NCBI GenBank assembly: GCA_913055925.1
Contig: CAJXLH010000046.1
Location: 1 to 12,144 of the forward strand
Origin: an uncultured Maritalea sp.
Lineage (GTDB): Bacteria; Pseudomonadota; Alphaproteobacteria; Rhizobiales; Devosiaceae
Direction: 5' to 3'
Length of the DNA stretch: 12,144 nt
The first letter of the stretch is position 1, and every line of letters begins with the position of its first letter. Below are positions 5,775 to 12,144 of the stretch, piece by piece. The notes beneath the pieces were generated by a model. The model was given only the letters and a program-made list of their open reading frames with translations, did not search any database and was not told the origin of the DNA. Made by a program: the position numbers and the translations under genes.

Positions 5775-5823
5775 TTAGGGCAAGACCGCATATTGGAGTA
5801 GCATCGGGGAAGTGATGCGGTCT
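5736..5823 (-). ncRNA. Candidate small RNA or 3' UTR with two UUCCCC-loop hairpins
   Basis: Between the DUF5330-like stop and the T8 run lie two stem-loops on the - strand. The first has perfect 9-bp arms, AGACCGCAT (5823-5815) and ATGCGGTCT (5791-5783), with a 23-nt loop; an alternative inner stem GCATC/GATGC would leave ACUUCCCC as loop. The second is the terminator hairpin. Both loops contain CUUCCCC. Two hairpins with pyrimidine-rich, anti-Shine-Dalgarno-like loops resemble the architecture of several alphaproteobacterial trans-acting sRNAs, but no known family is identified and no clear promoter was found. It may be processed from, or simply be, the 3' UTR. Confidence 0.4.
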
Positions 5824-5832
5824 CAGATAAAT

Positions 5833-6123
5833 CTATCCCGCCCAAGCAGGGCGCATTGGAGGCGTTGGCGCACTCACGTCGCCAGCGTTCGGTGAATTGA
5901 TGAATGGCACATTGGTGCTGCCAATGGATGCGATTGCGGTGGTTTGGGCCAAACTACATGTTAGGTCTTGGCAATCCACGGAAGCGATTTGTTGTACAGT
6001 GGCGACTTTGCCTTGGGCATAAACCTCATTGGCGACTGCACTTGCTGTGTTCGCATCAAACGCAAATGGTTTGATGACCACAAATCCAACCCCTAGCCAA
6101 AATGCACAGCGTAACAAAAACAT
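5833..6123 (-). CDS. DUF5330-like small membrane or exported protein
   Basis: A 96-residue protein opening with MFLLRCAFWLGVGFVVIKPF, one N-terminal membrane segment or uncleaved signal. A polar region with two cysteines follows (DCQDLTCS), then a Pro-rich end PTPPMRPAWAG. Start and tail resemble DUF5330 proteins of Rhizobiales, whose function is unknown. The ATG at 6123 is chosen because it matches the family N-terminus. A TTG 12 nt upstream (6135), 4 nt after AGGAG, would add LAKK and is a real alternative. The frame is open to TTG 6246, but that extension is basic, has no ribosome binding site, and looks non-coding. The call is less certain than its neighbours because the middle of the domain is poorly matched. 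Confidence 0.6.
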   Translation of the reverse strand: MFLLRCAFWLGVGFVVIKPFAFDANTASAVANEVYAQGKVATVQQIASVDCQDLTCSLAQTTAIASIGSTNVPFINSPNAGDVSAPTPPMRPAWAG

Positions 6124-6312
6124 TTTCTTCGCCAATTCACTCCTGATGCTGACCAACTTAGCCAACGGGTGTGAAATCAACGTTCGAACTTTTGTTAAAA
6201 TTTTATCGATCTGCAGTTTTTTTGCCGACAAGGGTTTGTTTACCAAAGCAGGAAAAACCCCCCCTTATAAAGGAGCCAAAGTTGGCAGTTTAATTCTGTC
6301 TTAGTTTCTTCA

Positions 6313-6341
6313 TTACAATGGTGGGTCACATTCAATTGTAA
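6313..6341. repeat. Inverted repeat before the histidine kinase gene
   Basis: TTACAAT (6313-6319) and ATTGTAA (6335-6341) are perfect 7-bp inverted repeats 15 nt apart, ending 17 nt before the kinase ATG. The left arm contains TACAAT (6314-6319), one base from a -10 consensus, but no good -35 lies 16-18 nt upstream. It could be an operator over the promoter or a leader hairpin near the start codon. Confidence 0.45.
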
Positions 6342-6358
6342 CGAGTGGCAAGTAAGTA

Positions 6359-8131
6359 ATGCGTATTGCACAAGCTGCACTTAAAGCAGCGAAAGCTTTT
6401 TACAGCGGCGGCACAATCAACCGCAACGGGCAGGCAGCAGCGGCCAAAAGCGCGCGCTTTGCGAGCTGGGTTGGCGTAAGCCTCTTCCCGCTGAGCATCG
6501 TTCTATTTTTGTTGTCTCAAAACAATTTGGGCGCTTTGAGCGCTGTTTTGGGCGGCGCGATGATGGTGGGCGCGGCACTTGGAAAAACCGCGACCGTACG
6601 CGCACGTCATACCGGACAGCTCGTTATCCTTTCACTCGCAATTCTCTTTGGCGTTTGGGTTGCGCCCAACAGTGCCGCTGCGGCTCTCATCATCGCTTCA
6701 ATCGGATTTGTGGCATTCAACAAAGTTGATCTGCGCCTGCGGATGATTGTGGCGTCAACCACAGCCTTGCTGACACTGTCAATCATCTTGAATCCGGCTG
6801 ACATTGCCTACAAAGGGGCGTTCGGCAACGCATCTTCGTTGGCGTTTTATGCGATTGCGTTGATGCAGCTTGTCGGTCGAATTTCTTCGCTGACACGACG
6901 TTCTTCGGAAGGGGAGCGCGAGCAAGTACGCGCCTTCCGCCAATTGGTGGAAAGCGTGCGCGACGCGGTAATTAAATATGATACCGAAGGCAAGCTCGTT
7001 TATCTTTCACATACTTCGGAAGCACTTTACGGGTGCAAACGTTATGAGCTGATGGGCGATGGCTTTATCGAGCGCATGCATTTGCTTGATCGGCCTGCAT
7101 ACTTGCAAGCACTCTCTGGTGTTGCACGTGGCAAATCGTCAAAAACCATCGATGTTCGGATGCGTTGCGACCACGAAGAGGGTTCCGATTTTGTTTGGCT
7201 CGAAGTTGCGCTGAATTCTGTTTCCGAGCGCTGCGCGAGCGATGGTCGTGCTGAAGTGATTGCGATTATTCGCGATATCACCAGCCGAAAACAGCAAGAA
7301 AATGATCTGGAAGAAGCCAAGAAAATGGCTGAGACCGCTAGTCATGCAAAGTCACGATTCTTGGCGACAATTGGCCATGAGCTGCGCACGCCGCTTAATG
7401 CTGTCGTTGGCTTCTCTGATATGATGCTCAACGATATTGGCGGCGAGCTGTCTCCAAGCCACAAAGAATATGTAGATTTGATTCGCGGGTCAGGCACTCA
7501 TCTGCTCGACACTGTGACCATGCTTTTGGATATGTCCAAACTAGAATCTGGCAAGTTTGAAATTCAAACTGGGCAAATGAAGCCAGAAGATTTAATCGAA
7601 CCTTGCATGACCATCGTTAAAGGCGCGGCAGACCAGAAGAGCGTTAAACTGGTCACCGAACACGCTCCGCTATTGCCAACTGTTGTTGCCGACGAGCGCG
7701 CCTGCCGTCAGGTGATGATCAACCTACTGACGAACGCAATTAAGTTTAGTGAACCAGGTCAGTCGGTTAGGCTTTCGATCAAGCAACGCGGCAAGTCAAT
7801 TTTGTTCGCGGTCACCGATGAAGGTATCGGTATTTCGAAAGCCGATGTAGAGCGGTTGGGCGAACCATTTTTCCAAGCGGAAAATGGTTTGGATAGAAAA
7901 TACGAAGGCACCGGACTAGGCCTTTCTATTGTTAAAGGTTTGGTGGAGCTGCATGACGGCGAATTGCATGTTCGTTCGACGGTTGGTTCAGGGACAACGA
8001 TGACTGTCGAACTGCCGATTGATGGGCCGATGCCGAGGGAAAAACAAAAAGTATTGGAAGAGCTCAGCGACCGTCGTTTCGAAGAAGAAGAACGCCGCGT
8101 GATGCACGCTGGCGAAAAGCGCGCGGGCTAG
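6359..8131 (+). CDS. DivJ/PleC-type membrane PAS sensor histidine kinase
   Basis: A 590-residue hybrid-free sensor kinase. About six hydrophobic segments lie in residues 35-175. A PAS domain is at about 190-308, ending in the linker IIRDITSRKQQENDLEEAKK. HisKA spans about 330-398 with the H-box IGHELRTPLNAVVGFSDMM, phosphoacceptor His340. The ATPase domain at about 440-553 has N-box INLLTNAIKFS (Asn455, Asn459), G1 DEGIG (487-491), F-box EPFFQ (502-506) and G2 GTGLGLSI (517-524), all intact. H-box and six-helix/PAS layout resemble DivJ (about 600 residues in Caulobacter) and PleC, kinases that set DivK phosphorylation in the cell cycle; this assignment is inference, so no symbol is given. The start has only a weak ribosome binding site. 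It is followed 16 nt later by the peptidoglycan-binding gene. Confidence 0.9.
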   Translation: MRIAQAALKAAKAFYSGGTINRNGQAAAAKSARFASWVGVSLFPLSIVLFLLSQNNLGALSAVLGGAMMVGAALGKTATVRARHTGQLVILSLAILFGVWVAPNSAAAALIIASIGFVAFNKVDLRLRMIVASTTALLTLSIILNPADIAYKGAFGNASSLAFYAIALMQLVGRISSLTRRSSEGEREQVRAFRQLVESVRDAVIKYDTEGKLVYLSHTSEALYGCKRYELMGDGFIERMHLLDRPAYLQALSGVARGKSSKTIDVRMRCDHEEGSDFVWLEVALNSVSERCASDGRAEVIAIIRDITSRKQQENDLEEAKKMAETASHAKSRFLATIGHELRTPLNAVVGFSDMMLNDIGGELSPSHKEYVDLIRGSGTHLLDTVTMLLDMSKLESGKFEIQTGQMKPEDLIEPCMTIVKGAADQKSVKLVTEHAPLLPTVVADERACRQVMINLLTNAIKFSEPGQSVRLSIKQRGKSILFAVTDEGIGISKADVERLGEPFFQAENGLDRKYEGTGLGLSIVKGLVELHDGELHVRSTVGSGTTMTVELPIDGPMPREKQKVLEELSDRRFEEEERRVMHAGEKRAG

Positions 8132-8147
8132 ATTGGGGATTAGTGAT

Positions 8148-8981
8148 ATGGCAAACTATGCGAATGTCGACCATGGTGGTGAGTTTAAAATGCCAAGCTT
8201 TTCTTTGAAGTTTGCAAAACCAGTGTTCGCGTTGATGGCGAAATCGCCTGCGAACACGGCATTTGCATTTGCGCTGGCAACGAGCTTGAGTTGGGCCGCC
8301 GCAAATGCACTCTATTTCCAATCGGATGTGCATCCTGCGCCGCTGTTTGCGCCTGCAATTGAAAATTCAGTTGCGCCTGTCGCACCTGTTACACCAGCGC
8401 CGAGTCGCCCGGTAACGCAACCGATTGTACAACAAGAACCGGTCGCATCAGTTTCCCCGTCCACGACGGACTTCGGGCCAGTCACCGGCAATCCAGACGC
8501 GTTTTTGGTACAGTCAAAGCTATTTGAACTTGGCTATTTTAAAGAAAAAGTTGATGGCTACTATGGACCTAAGACCGCAGCCGCAATTCGTGCATTCGAA
8601 CTGGAGAATGGTCTCGCATCAACTGGAGCGATCAGCGATGATCTGATCGCGATCCTAACCACTGGCACGGTGAAGAAGCAGAGTGCAGCGCCGCAAGCAA
8701 TGCCGACACCGGTGACGAGTAATGGCGACCCGCTTTTGCAAATCGCTCAGCAAGCTACAGCAGACGCCAACAAATCAGACGTCGCTCAGCGTGAGCTAAC
8801 GATGAAAGCACAACGAGGATTGGCATCACTCGGATATGATGTTGGCGAGATCGATGGCATTGCTGGCGAAGCAACGGCTACTGCAATTCGGCGCTTTGAG
8901 AATTTTTATAACTACCGGCAGACGGGTGTTGTTTCCCCTGAGTTAATTGAAATGCTCAAAGAGGCAAATGCAAAGTTTTAA
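8148..8981 (+). CDS. Membrane-anchored protein with two peptidoglycan-binding domains
   Basis: A 277-residue protein with a short cytoplasmic N-terminus, one membrane segment at about 36-57, a Pro/Val/Ala-rich linker at 63-103, and two PG_binding_1 domains at about 115-172 and 212-272. Each repeat holds the family pattern: LFELGYFKEKVDGYYGPKTA (125-144) with AAIRAFELENGL, and LASLGYDVGEIDGIAGEATA with AIRRFENFYN. No catalytic domain is present, so it likely tethers the inner membrane to the wall or senses it. ATG 8148 is chosen, with GGGGA (8135-8139) 8 nt upstream; a TTG at 8133 would overlap that site. It shares an operon with the kinase upstream and DUF1491 downstream (9-nt gap). Confidence 0.88.
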   Translation: MANYANVDHGGEFKMPSFSLKFAKPVFALMAKSPANTAFAFALATSLSWAAANALYFQSDVHPAPLFAPAIENSVAPVAPVTPAPSRPVTQPIVQQEPVASVSPSTTDFGPVTGNPDAFLVQSKLFELGYFKEKVDGYYGPKTAAAIRAFELENGLASTGAISDDLIAILTTGTVKKQSAAPQAMPTPVTSNGDPLLQIAQQATADANKSDVAQRELTMKAQRGLASLGYDVGEIDGIAGEATATAIRRFENFYNYRQTGVVSPELIEMLKEANAKF

Positions 8982-8990
8982 GGTGACCTT

Positions 8991-9326
8991 GTGGCACGCT
9001 TAAAAACCAGCCTTTGGGTGTCCGCTTTGGTGCGGCGCATCAATGATCGTGGAGACTTTTGCGTCATCGCGCGAAAAGGCGATCCCGACGCTGGCCAAAT
9101 TTGGGTGGAAGTCGACCATCTGAATGGCACCATGTCCCTTTATTCCCCAGCACCTGCAAACCCAGACGCTGAAGGACGCGAATTCGTCCTTCGATTTGAC
9201 CGCGTTGAAGCGATGAAAATCGGTGAGCGATTGGCGCAGGAGGCAGAGTTCGACCCAGATTTCTGGGTGGTATCAGTCGAAACAAGAAACGACGACATCG
9301 GCCTTGAGGTAGTAAGCTCTCTTTAG
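8991..9326 (+). CDS. DUF1491 family protein
   Basis: A 111-residue soluble protein matching DUF1491 of alphaproteobacteria: RLKTSLWVSALVRR at the start, then VIARKGDPDAGQIWVEV (about 25-41), SLYSPAPA (50-57) and EAEFDPDFWVVSVE (83-96). Function is unknown. GTG 8991 is used, preceded by AAGGTG (about 8980-8985) at the end of the peptidoglycan-binding gene; the 9-nt gap indicates one operon. The TAG stop overlaps the stop of the convergent DUF2336 gene; no terminator is visible between the two. Confidence 0.9.
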   Translation: MARLKTSLWVSALVRRINDRGDFCVIARKGDPDAGQIWVEVDHLNGTMSLYSPAPANPDAEGREFVLRFDRVEAMKIGERLAQEAEFDPDFWVVSVETRNDDIGLEVVSSL

Positions 9327-10492
9327 GATGCTTTGCTTGATCGTAGGTTTTGCACTGCTTGCATTGCGCGTTCTACCGCATCTGATGCCTGATCAGCCGC
9401 TTTGTCCAAATCTGGCGTGCGACGTGAGTATGGCGCGACAGGCTTGTGCGAAATCGGCGCGGAGTTTGCTTCACGAACAAGAGATGTAATCTCAACATCA
9501 CCGCGCCACACGCTCATCGCAAAAACCATGGCTTCAGGCGAAATCTGTTTGAACATGCGGGTGTATTGAGCGAGAGCAGACGAGCTGTTGCGATCATGCG
9601 CTGTCGCGTGGATCAAAACCTTCAACCCATCATATTCGTTGCAGCCAAATGCGCGCAGGACAACGAACAAAGCTGCACCGCTTACATCGTGTGCGATCTC
9701 GCCGCACCGCATTTCATCAAGGCCGGTGACTTGTGTCAGTAGGCGCGTGACTTCCGGGCGACGGTTCTTGGAAAGCAATTTCATCATTGCTTGCGTGAAT
9801 TCAGACGTTGCGACTGAAATATGCTCGTAAGTCCGGTGCATATTCGTGCGCGGAATTTTACGACCTTGGAATGCTTTTAGCACCTCGATGCGATCGTTTT
9901 CCTGCAAATCGAAAAAGGCTGGAAGCAAGTAGGCTTTGTCAAAGTCCTCACGTGCCGCGAGTGAACTCGAAACATTTTGGTCCATGGCCGCTGCCTTGGA
10001 AATGGCGCGTAGATATGGACCAGCAAAGTGAATTGAATTGTTGGCAGCCAGTGCGCGATAAACCTTGCGGCTGTTCACCGGAAAAATCTTGCTCACGAGT
10101 TTCTTGGTCAAATCTTTGCGCTTGGCAATCGTGGCGACCTGATTGACATTTCCTGTTTCAACAATGTTGAGAAGGAGAGCTTCTGAAACGGTTTCGGCAC
10201 TTTCCAGAAACGAATCGAGTTGATCGCCAATGTTCTCAACAACGAGCTGTTCGAGAATCGGAGAGAGTTCCGGCGCACCTGCGAGCTTTAGGGCAGCGCG
10301 CGCGCGAGCTGGTTGAGAAGCAGCGGGAAACAACCGTTGGGCCAAAGCTTCGAACTGCATTCTCTCTGTTGCCATTGGCTTGGGGCGCCTAGCAAAAGCG
10401 TCACATGCTGCAACCAACAGCGTGTTCGCGCGGTCAATGCCGCCCGATTCAATTAACAGTTGGAATGTCTCGTATGGTTGAAAGCCAATCAT
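9323..10492 (-). CDS. DUF2336 domain-containing protein
   Basis: A 389-residue soluble, largely helical protein. Residues about 40-330 look like a chain of helical repeats and fit DUF2336, an alphaproteobacterial family of unknown function: FEALAQRLFP, RARAALKLAG, LDSFLESAETVSEALLLNIVETGNV, EVTRLLTQVTGLD and ALFVVLRAFGCNEYDGLKVLI. The C-terminal 50 residues are polar (APYSRRTPDL), followed by a short helix. No membrane segment or catalytic motif was seen. ATG 10492 is chosen over TTG 10522 because neither has a strong ribosome binding site and ATG is the usual codon. It is divergent from the 10684 gene, with a CtrA-like box between, and converges on DUF1491 with overlapping stop codons. Confidence 0.82.
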   Translation of the reverse strand: MIGFQPYETFQLLIESGGIDRANTLLVAACDAFARRPKPMATERMQFEALAQRLFPAASQPARARAALKLAGAPELSPILEQLVVENIGDQLDSFLESAETVSEALLLNIVETGNVNQVATIAKRKDLTKKLVSKIFPVNSRKVYRALAANNSIHFAGPYLRAISKAAAMDQNVSSSLAAREDFDKAYLLPAFFDLQENDRIEVLKAFQGRKIPRTNMHRTYEHISVATSEFTQAMMKLLSKNRRPEVTRLLTQVTGLDEMRCGEIAHDVSGAALFVVLRAFGCNEYDGLKVLIHATAHDRNSSSALAQYTRMFKQISPEAMVFAMSVWRGDVEITSLVREANSAPISHKPVAPYSRRTPDLDKAADQASDAVERAMQAVQNLRSSKAS

Positions 10493-10683
10493 AATTGCCC
10501 AGAAAATGCGGATTTGGTTCAAAACAAATCAATTAAGGTACTATTTCCACCAATTCGTTAGCAGACTGTTAACCTTGACGATTTCTTAATGGTTAGGCAC
10601 ATGCAAATGCAAACATACAATTTGAGATGAAACGTCTTGTGAACAAAAAAGTCTGACAACACATTGAAACGCGAGGGTCTCCC
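10493..10683. promoter_or_regulatory. Divergent intergenic region with a CtrA-like box
   Basis: This 191-bp gap must hold promoters for DUF2336 (- strand) and the small gene (+ strand). TTAG-N7-TTAAC (10558-10573) is one base off the TTAA-N7-TTAA box of the cell-cycle regulator CtrA. Additional TTAA words occur at 10533-10536 and 10586-10589, and an alphaproteobacterial -35-like CTTGAC at 10574-10579, but no matching -10 is clear. TACAAT (10616-10621) is -10-like without a good -35. No gene or RNA hairpin was seen here. Confidence 0.35.
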
Positions 10684-10851
10684 ATGGGGAAGATCGTGTC
10701 ATTTTTAAAAAGGTCACCGCCGCTACGGGACGGACGCAGTAAGTCCAAGTTTGGTGAACTCATTCTATTTCCCGGAGTACGGTATGAACGACGAAATGGC
10801 GATGAAGCGCTACGCAAAACAAAGCGAAAGCGGCGTAACAAACATCGTTAG
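10684..10851 (+). CDS. Small basic protein of 55 residues, overlapping the next gene
   Basis: A short open frame from ATG 10684 to TAG 10849-10851. GAGGG (10673-10677) lies 6 nt before the ATG, one of the best ribosome binding sites in the window. The protein starts MGKIVSFLKR, has a central hydrophobic stretch ELILFPGVRYERR (about 26-38), and ends in a very basic tail (KTKRKRRNKHR). From memory, short rhizobial proteins with a similar FxGVRYER block exist, but this is not checked. Function is unknown; the tail suggests nucleic acid or ribosome contact. Its last 68 nt overlap the next gene in another frame, and it uses several rare Arg codons (CGA, CGG, AGG), which weakens the case in the overlap. 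Confidence 0.6.
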   Translation: MGKIVSFLKRSPPLRDGRSKSKFGELILFPGVRYERRNGDEALRKTKRKRRNKHR

Positions 10852-11665
10852 TTTGTCCAAAAAAGTTATAGTGTTCGGCGCACTTTTGGCGCTGGCTGGT
10901 TGCGCACGACCAGTCGGTGACTTTGGGCGCGCCCAGTCAGATGTTTTGCACGATGAGATTTTGCCTCGTGCTGGTGCGATGATCGCGCATCAAAACAAAG
11001 AACCGGTATCGTTATTCAACCTGACCAATGAAGAAGAAGACATGCGCAATCGCGTCTGGCGCTTCCTCATCGCGAATCATGCGCACGACTGGATGTTTGA
11101 CCATTCTGTCGAGATGCAACGCACAAGGTTAAGCAAACCGGTAGATCTCAATTTCAGGACCGACAGATATTACCGCCATTTGCGCCTTGATGAATATGCA
11201 TCATCTCGTGGCCGCTACCTGCGCCTTGCGCAAGATGTTCAAAGCGACGTTAAGACGTTGCCAAGCACATTTGGAGCCATATGTAAGGTGATGGAGATCG
11301 AACGCCGTCGCCAAGTCGCGCTAAAAGGCCTTTACGCCAACAATGAGGGCGTGAAAACCCAAGTTTATGCGCGTGAGTATGAGAACAAAAATATCATCAA
11401 CTGGTTCGCACGCGCTGTTGATTATCGATACAAATCATATGATGTTGCACTCAATCGGTTGCTGGTTGAAACACCGCACGAGGAGGCACATGCCGCAAAT
11501 GAAAAGCTAAACAGAATGGCGACTTTGGTCGGCCGCGCCAAAAATGGCGAGTTCTGTGATCCTTTTGCGGATGAAGCGTATAATCACGACAAGAAATTTC
11601 CGATGTTACAGTCTCGTTATGCAACGCAGATGGAAAAACCGACCGACGATGAGTACCTAAAATAG
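10784..11665 (+). CDS. Predicted lipoprotein of unknown function
   Basis: A 293-residue protein with a lipoprotein signal: SLSKK, hydrophobic VIVFGALLALAG, then lipobox Cys40 (LAGC). The mature part is hydrophilic and rich in charged residues, with RNRVWRFLIANHAHDWMFD (85-103), an Arg/Tyr-rich block (DRYYRHLRLDEYASSRGRYL) and several His; helices are likely. I do not recognise the family. It probably sits in the periplasm or inner leaflet of the outer membrane. ATG 10784 has GGAG 6 nt upstream but gives a 28-residue stretch before the hydrophobic core, long for a lipoprotein. TTG 10853, 1 nt after the stop of the small gene, would start at MSKK and give an ideal signal peptide. Codon use between 10784 and 10852 looks normal in this frame, so ATG 10784 is kept. 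Confidence 0.78.
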   Translation: MNDEMAMKRYAKQSESGVTNIVSLSKKVIVFGALLALAGCARPVGDFGRAQSDVLHDEILPRAGAMIAHQNKEPVSLFNLTNEEEDMRNRVWRFLIANHAHDWMFDHSVEMQRTRLSKPVDLNFRTDRYYRHLRLDEYASSRGRYLRLAQDVQSDVKTLPSTFGAICKVMEIERRRQVALKGLYANNEGVKTQVYAREYENKNIINWFARAVDYRYKSYDVALNRLLVETPHEEAHAANEKLNRMATLVGRAKNGEFCDPFADEAYNHDKKFPMLQSRYATQMEKPTDDEYLK

Positions 11666-11679
11666 CCGCGACGGCTATT
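11661..11679. terminator. Hairpin between convergent genes, holding both stop codons
   Basis: AATAGCCG (11661-11668) and CGGCTATT (11672-11679) pair perfectly around CGA. The left arm includes the lipoprotein stop (11663-11665), the right arm the stop of the convergent gene (11675-11677). On the - strand TTTTAGG follows the stem, a weak U tract; on the + strand no T run follows. It may act as a terminator mainly for the - strand gene. Confidence 0.5.
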
Positions 11680-12144
11680 CGATATATCCGCATTCCAATT
11701 CGCTGAGCTGAGATAGATATGCAGGGAGCTGCCCCCGATGCGTCGGCAACGCGCGTACAATCGCAATCAGCTCAGAAACTTCTGATTTTACGATTGTCAT
11801 ACCCGGCGCAAGCTCATATTCGCCCGCGGCCAATCCTTGCGACTGCGTGGGTGTAAAAATCGCGACATCAAAGTTTGAATTTGAGTTTGTGCGACTTGTC
11901 GTCGAGTAGGGCACACTTCCGTCTTTCGCGATCAGGGATGCAGTCCAAAACCCTTGTGGCAATTGACCAGAAAGGCTCACTGGTCCGTCGAACAAGTCAA
12001 TTGGGCAAATGGCGTGAGCAAATGCCGGATCAAGGTTCAACAGTCGCGGCAGATCCTTTTCTTTGGCATCAACGACGAACACCCTGTTAAGCGCATGGCG
12101 TGATGTCACGTGTTGCCAGGCTGTATTGCTGGAAACAGTTGGCA
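11675..12144 (-). CDS. DUF1254-like protein, 3' part
   Basis: The C-terminal 155 residues of a gene whose start lies beyond the window end; the frame is open to base 12142. Visible order: SSNTAWQHVTSRHALNRVFV, DPAFAHAICPIDLFDGPVSLSG, GFWTASLIAKDGSVPYSTTSR, then DVAIFTPTQ and VSELIAIVRALPTH. The pattern (Asp-Pro-Ala-Phe ... Cys ... Asp, aromatic Trp, Ser-rich strand, TPTQ) is like the short DUF1254 proteins of Rhizobiales, which often accompany a DUF1214 gene and carry an N-terminal membrane segment. That segment would be outside the window. A GTG at 12109 is open upstream and unlikely to be the true start. Family assignment is from memory and moderate. Confidence 0.62.
   Translation of the reverse strand, partial: PTVSSNTAWQHVTSRHALNRVFVVDAKEKDLPRLLNLDPAFAHAICPIDLFDGPVSLSGQLPQGFWTASLIAKDGSVPYSTTSRTNSNSNFDVAIFTPTQSQGLAAGEYELAPGMTIVKSEVSELIAIVRALPTHRGQLPAYLSQLSELECGYIE

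Noticed and set aside
6124..6246. 41-residue N-terminal extension of the DUF5330-like protein from TTG 6246.
   Set aside because: There is no ribosome binding site at the TTG, the sequence is basic and unlike the family, and the family start is at or very near ATG 6123.
6251..6270. Run of A5 and C7 as a phase-variation tract.
   Set aside because: Seven C is short for slippage, the tract is in an intergenic region, and it does not sit between clear -35 and -10 boxes.
6029..6304. 91-codon + strand frame opposite the DUF5330-like gene.
   Set aside because: It is antisense to a gene with a membrane segment and a downstream terminator, with no domain or ribosome binding site.
6346..6363. Sigma-54 promoter at GTGGCAAGTAAGTAATGC.
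   Set aside because: The GG to GC spacing does not fit the -24/-12 rule, and the second element would lie inside the start codon of the kinase.
9446..10146. Three + strand frames (80-112 codons) inside the DUF2336 gene.
   Set aside because: They are shadows of the opposite frame: Cys/Arg/Ser-rich, no start signals, no domain.

Overview
The window reads as chromosomal DNA of an alphaproteobacterium, most likely a Hyphomicrobiales (Rhizobiales) member of moderate GC content, perhaps marine. The case rests on gene families: a MucR/Ros regulator, a stand-alone DnaA domain IV protein coupled to a DUF6456 protein, a DUF5330-like protein, SufE, a DivJ/PleC-type PAS histidine kinase, DUF1491, DUF2336 and a DUF1254-like protein. 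No tRNA, rRNA, insertion sequence, phage gene or CRISPR array was seen. The genus cannot be fixed from sequence reading alone.

Region 1 (1-3382, + strand) is the 3' part of an Mrp/Mnh/Pha multisubunit cation/proton antiporter operon. It holds the tail of the MrpB domain (probably the end of a fused MnhA/B subunit), then mnhC, D, E, F and G. Apart from the 14-nt gap before mnhD, the genes overlap by 1 to 4 nt, as expected for translational coupling of membrane subunits made in fixed ratio.

Region 2 (3383-5262, + strand) is regulatory. A MucR-type zinc-finger-like repressor ends in a clear intrinsic terminator. An AT-rich intergenic stretch full of dyads follows, then a two-gene unit (TAATG overlap) of a DnaA domain IV-only DNA-binding protein and a DUF6456 protein. 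Three TTATC elements, the conserved half of a DnaA box, surround the start of the DnaA-like gene and suggest self-regulation.

Region 3 (5263-6123, - strand) has sufE with a terminator hairpin in its last codons, and a DUF5330-like small membrane protein. Between them lie two stem-loops whose loops both carry UUCCCC, the second followed by eight U. They could be a plain 3' UTR or a small RNA.

Region 4 (6359-9326, + strand) is a likely operon: a DivJ/PleC-like membrane histidine kinase, a membrane-anchored protein with two peptidoglycan-binding domains, and a DUF1491 protein. It converges on a DUF2336 gene (9323-10492, - strand).

Region 5 (10493-12144): divergent from DUF2336, with a CtrA-like box between, is a 55-codon gene (10684-10851) with a strong ribosome binding site. 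It overlaps the start of a lipoprotein gene (to 11665). That gene converges on the 3' part of a DUF1254-like gene running off the window; both stop codons sit in one hairpin.

The best leads are the DnaA-IV/DUF6456 module with its TTATC cluster, the UUCCCC double hairpin, and the small overlapping gene at 10684.
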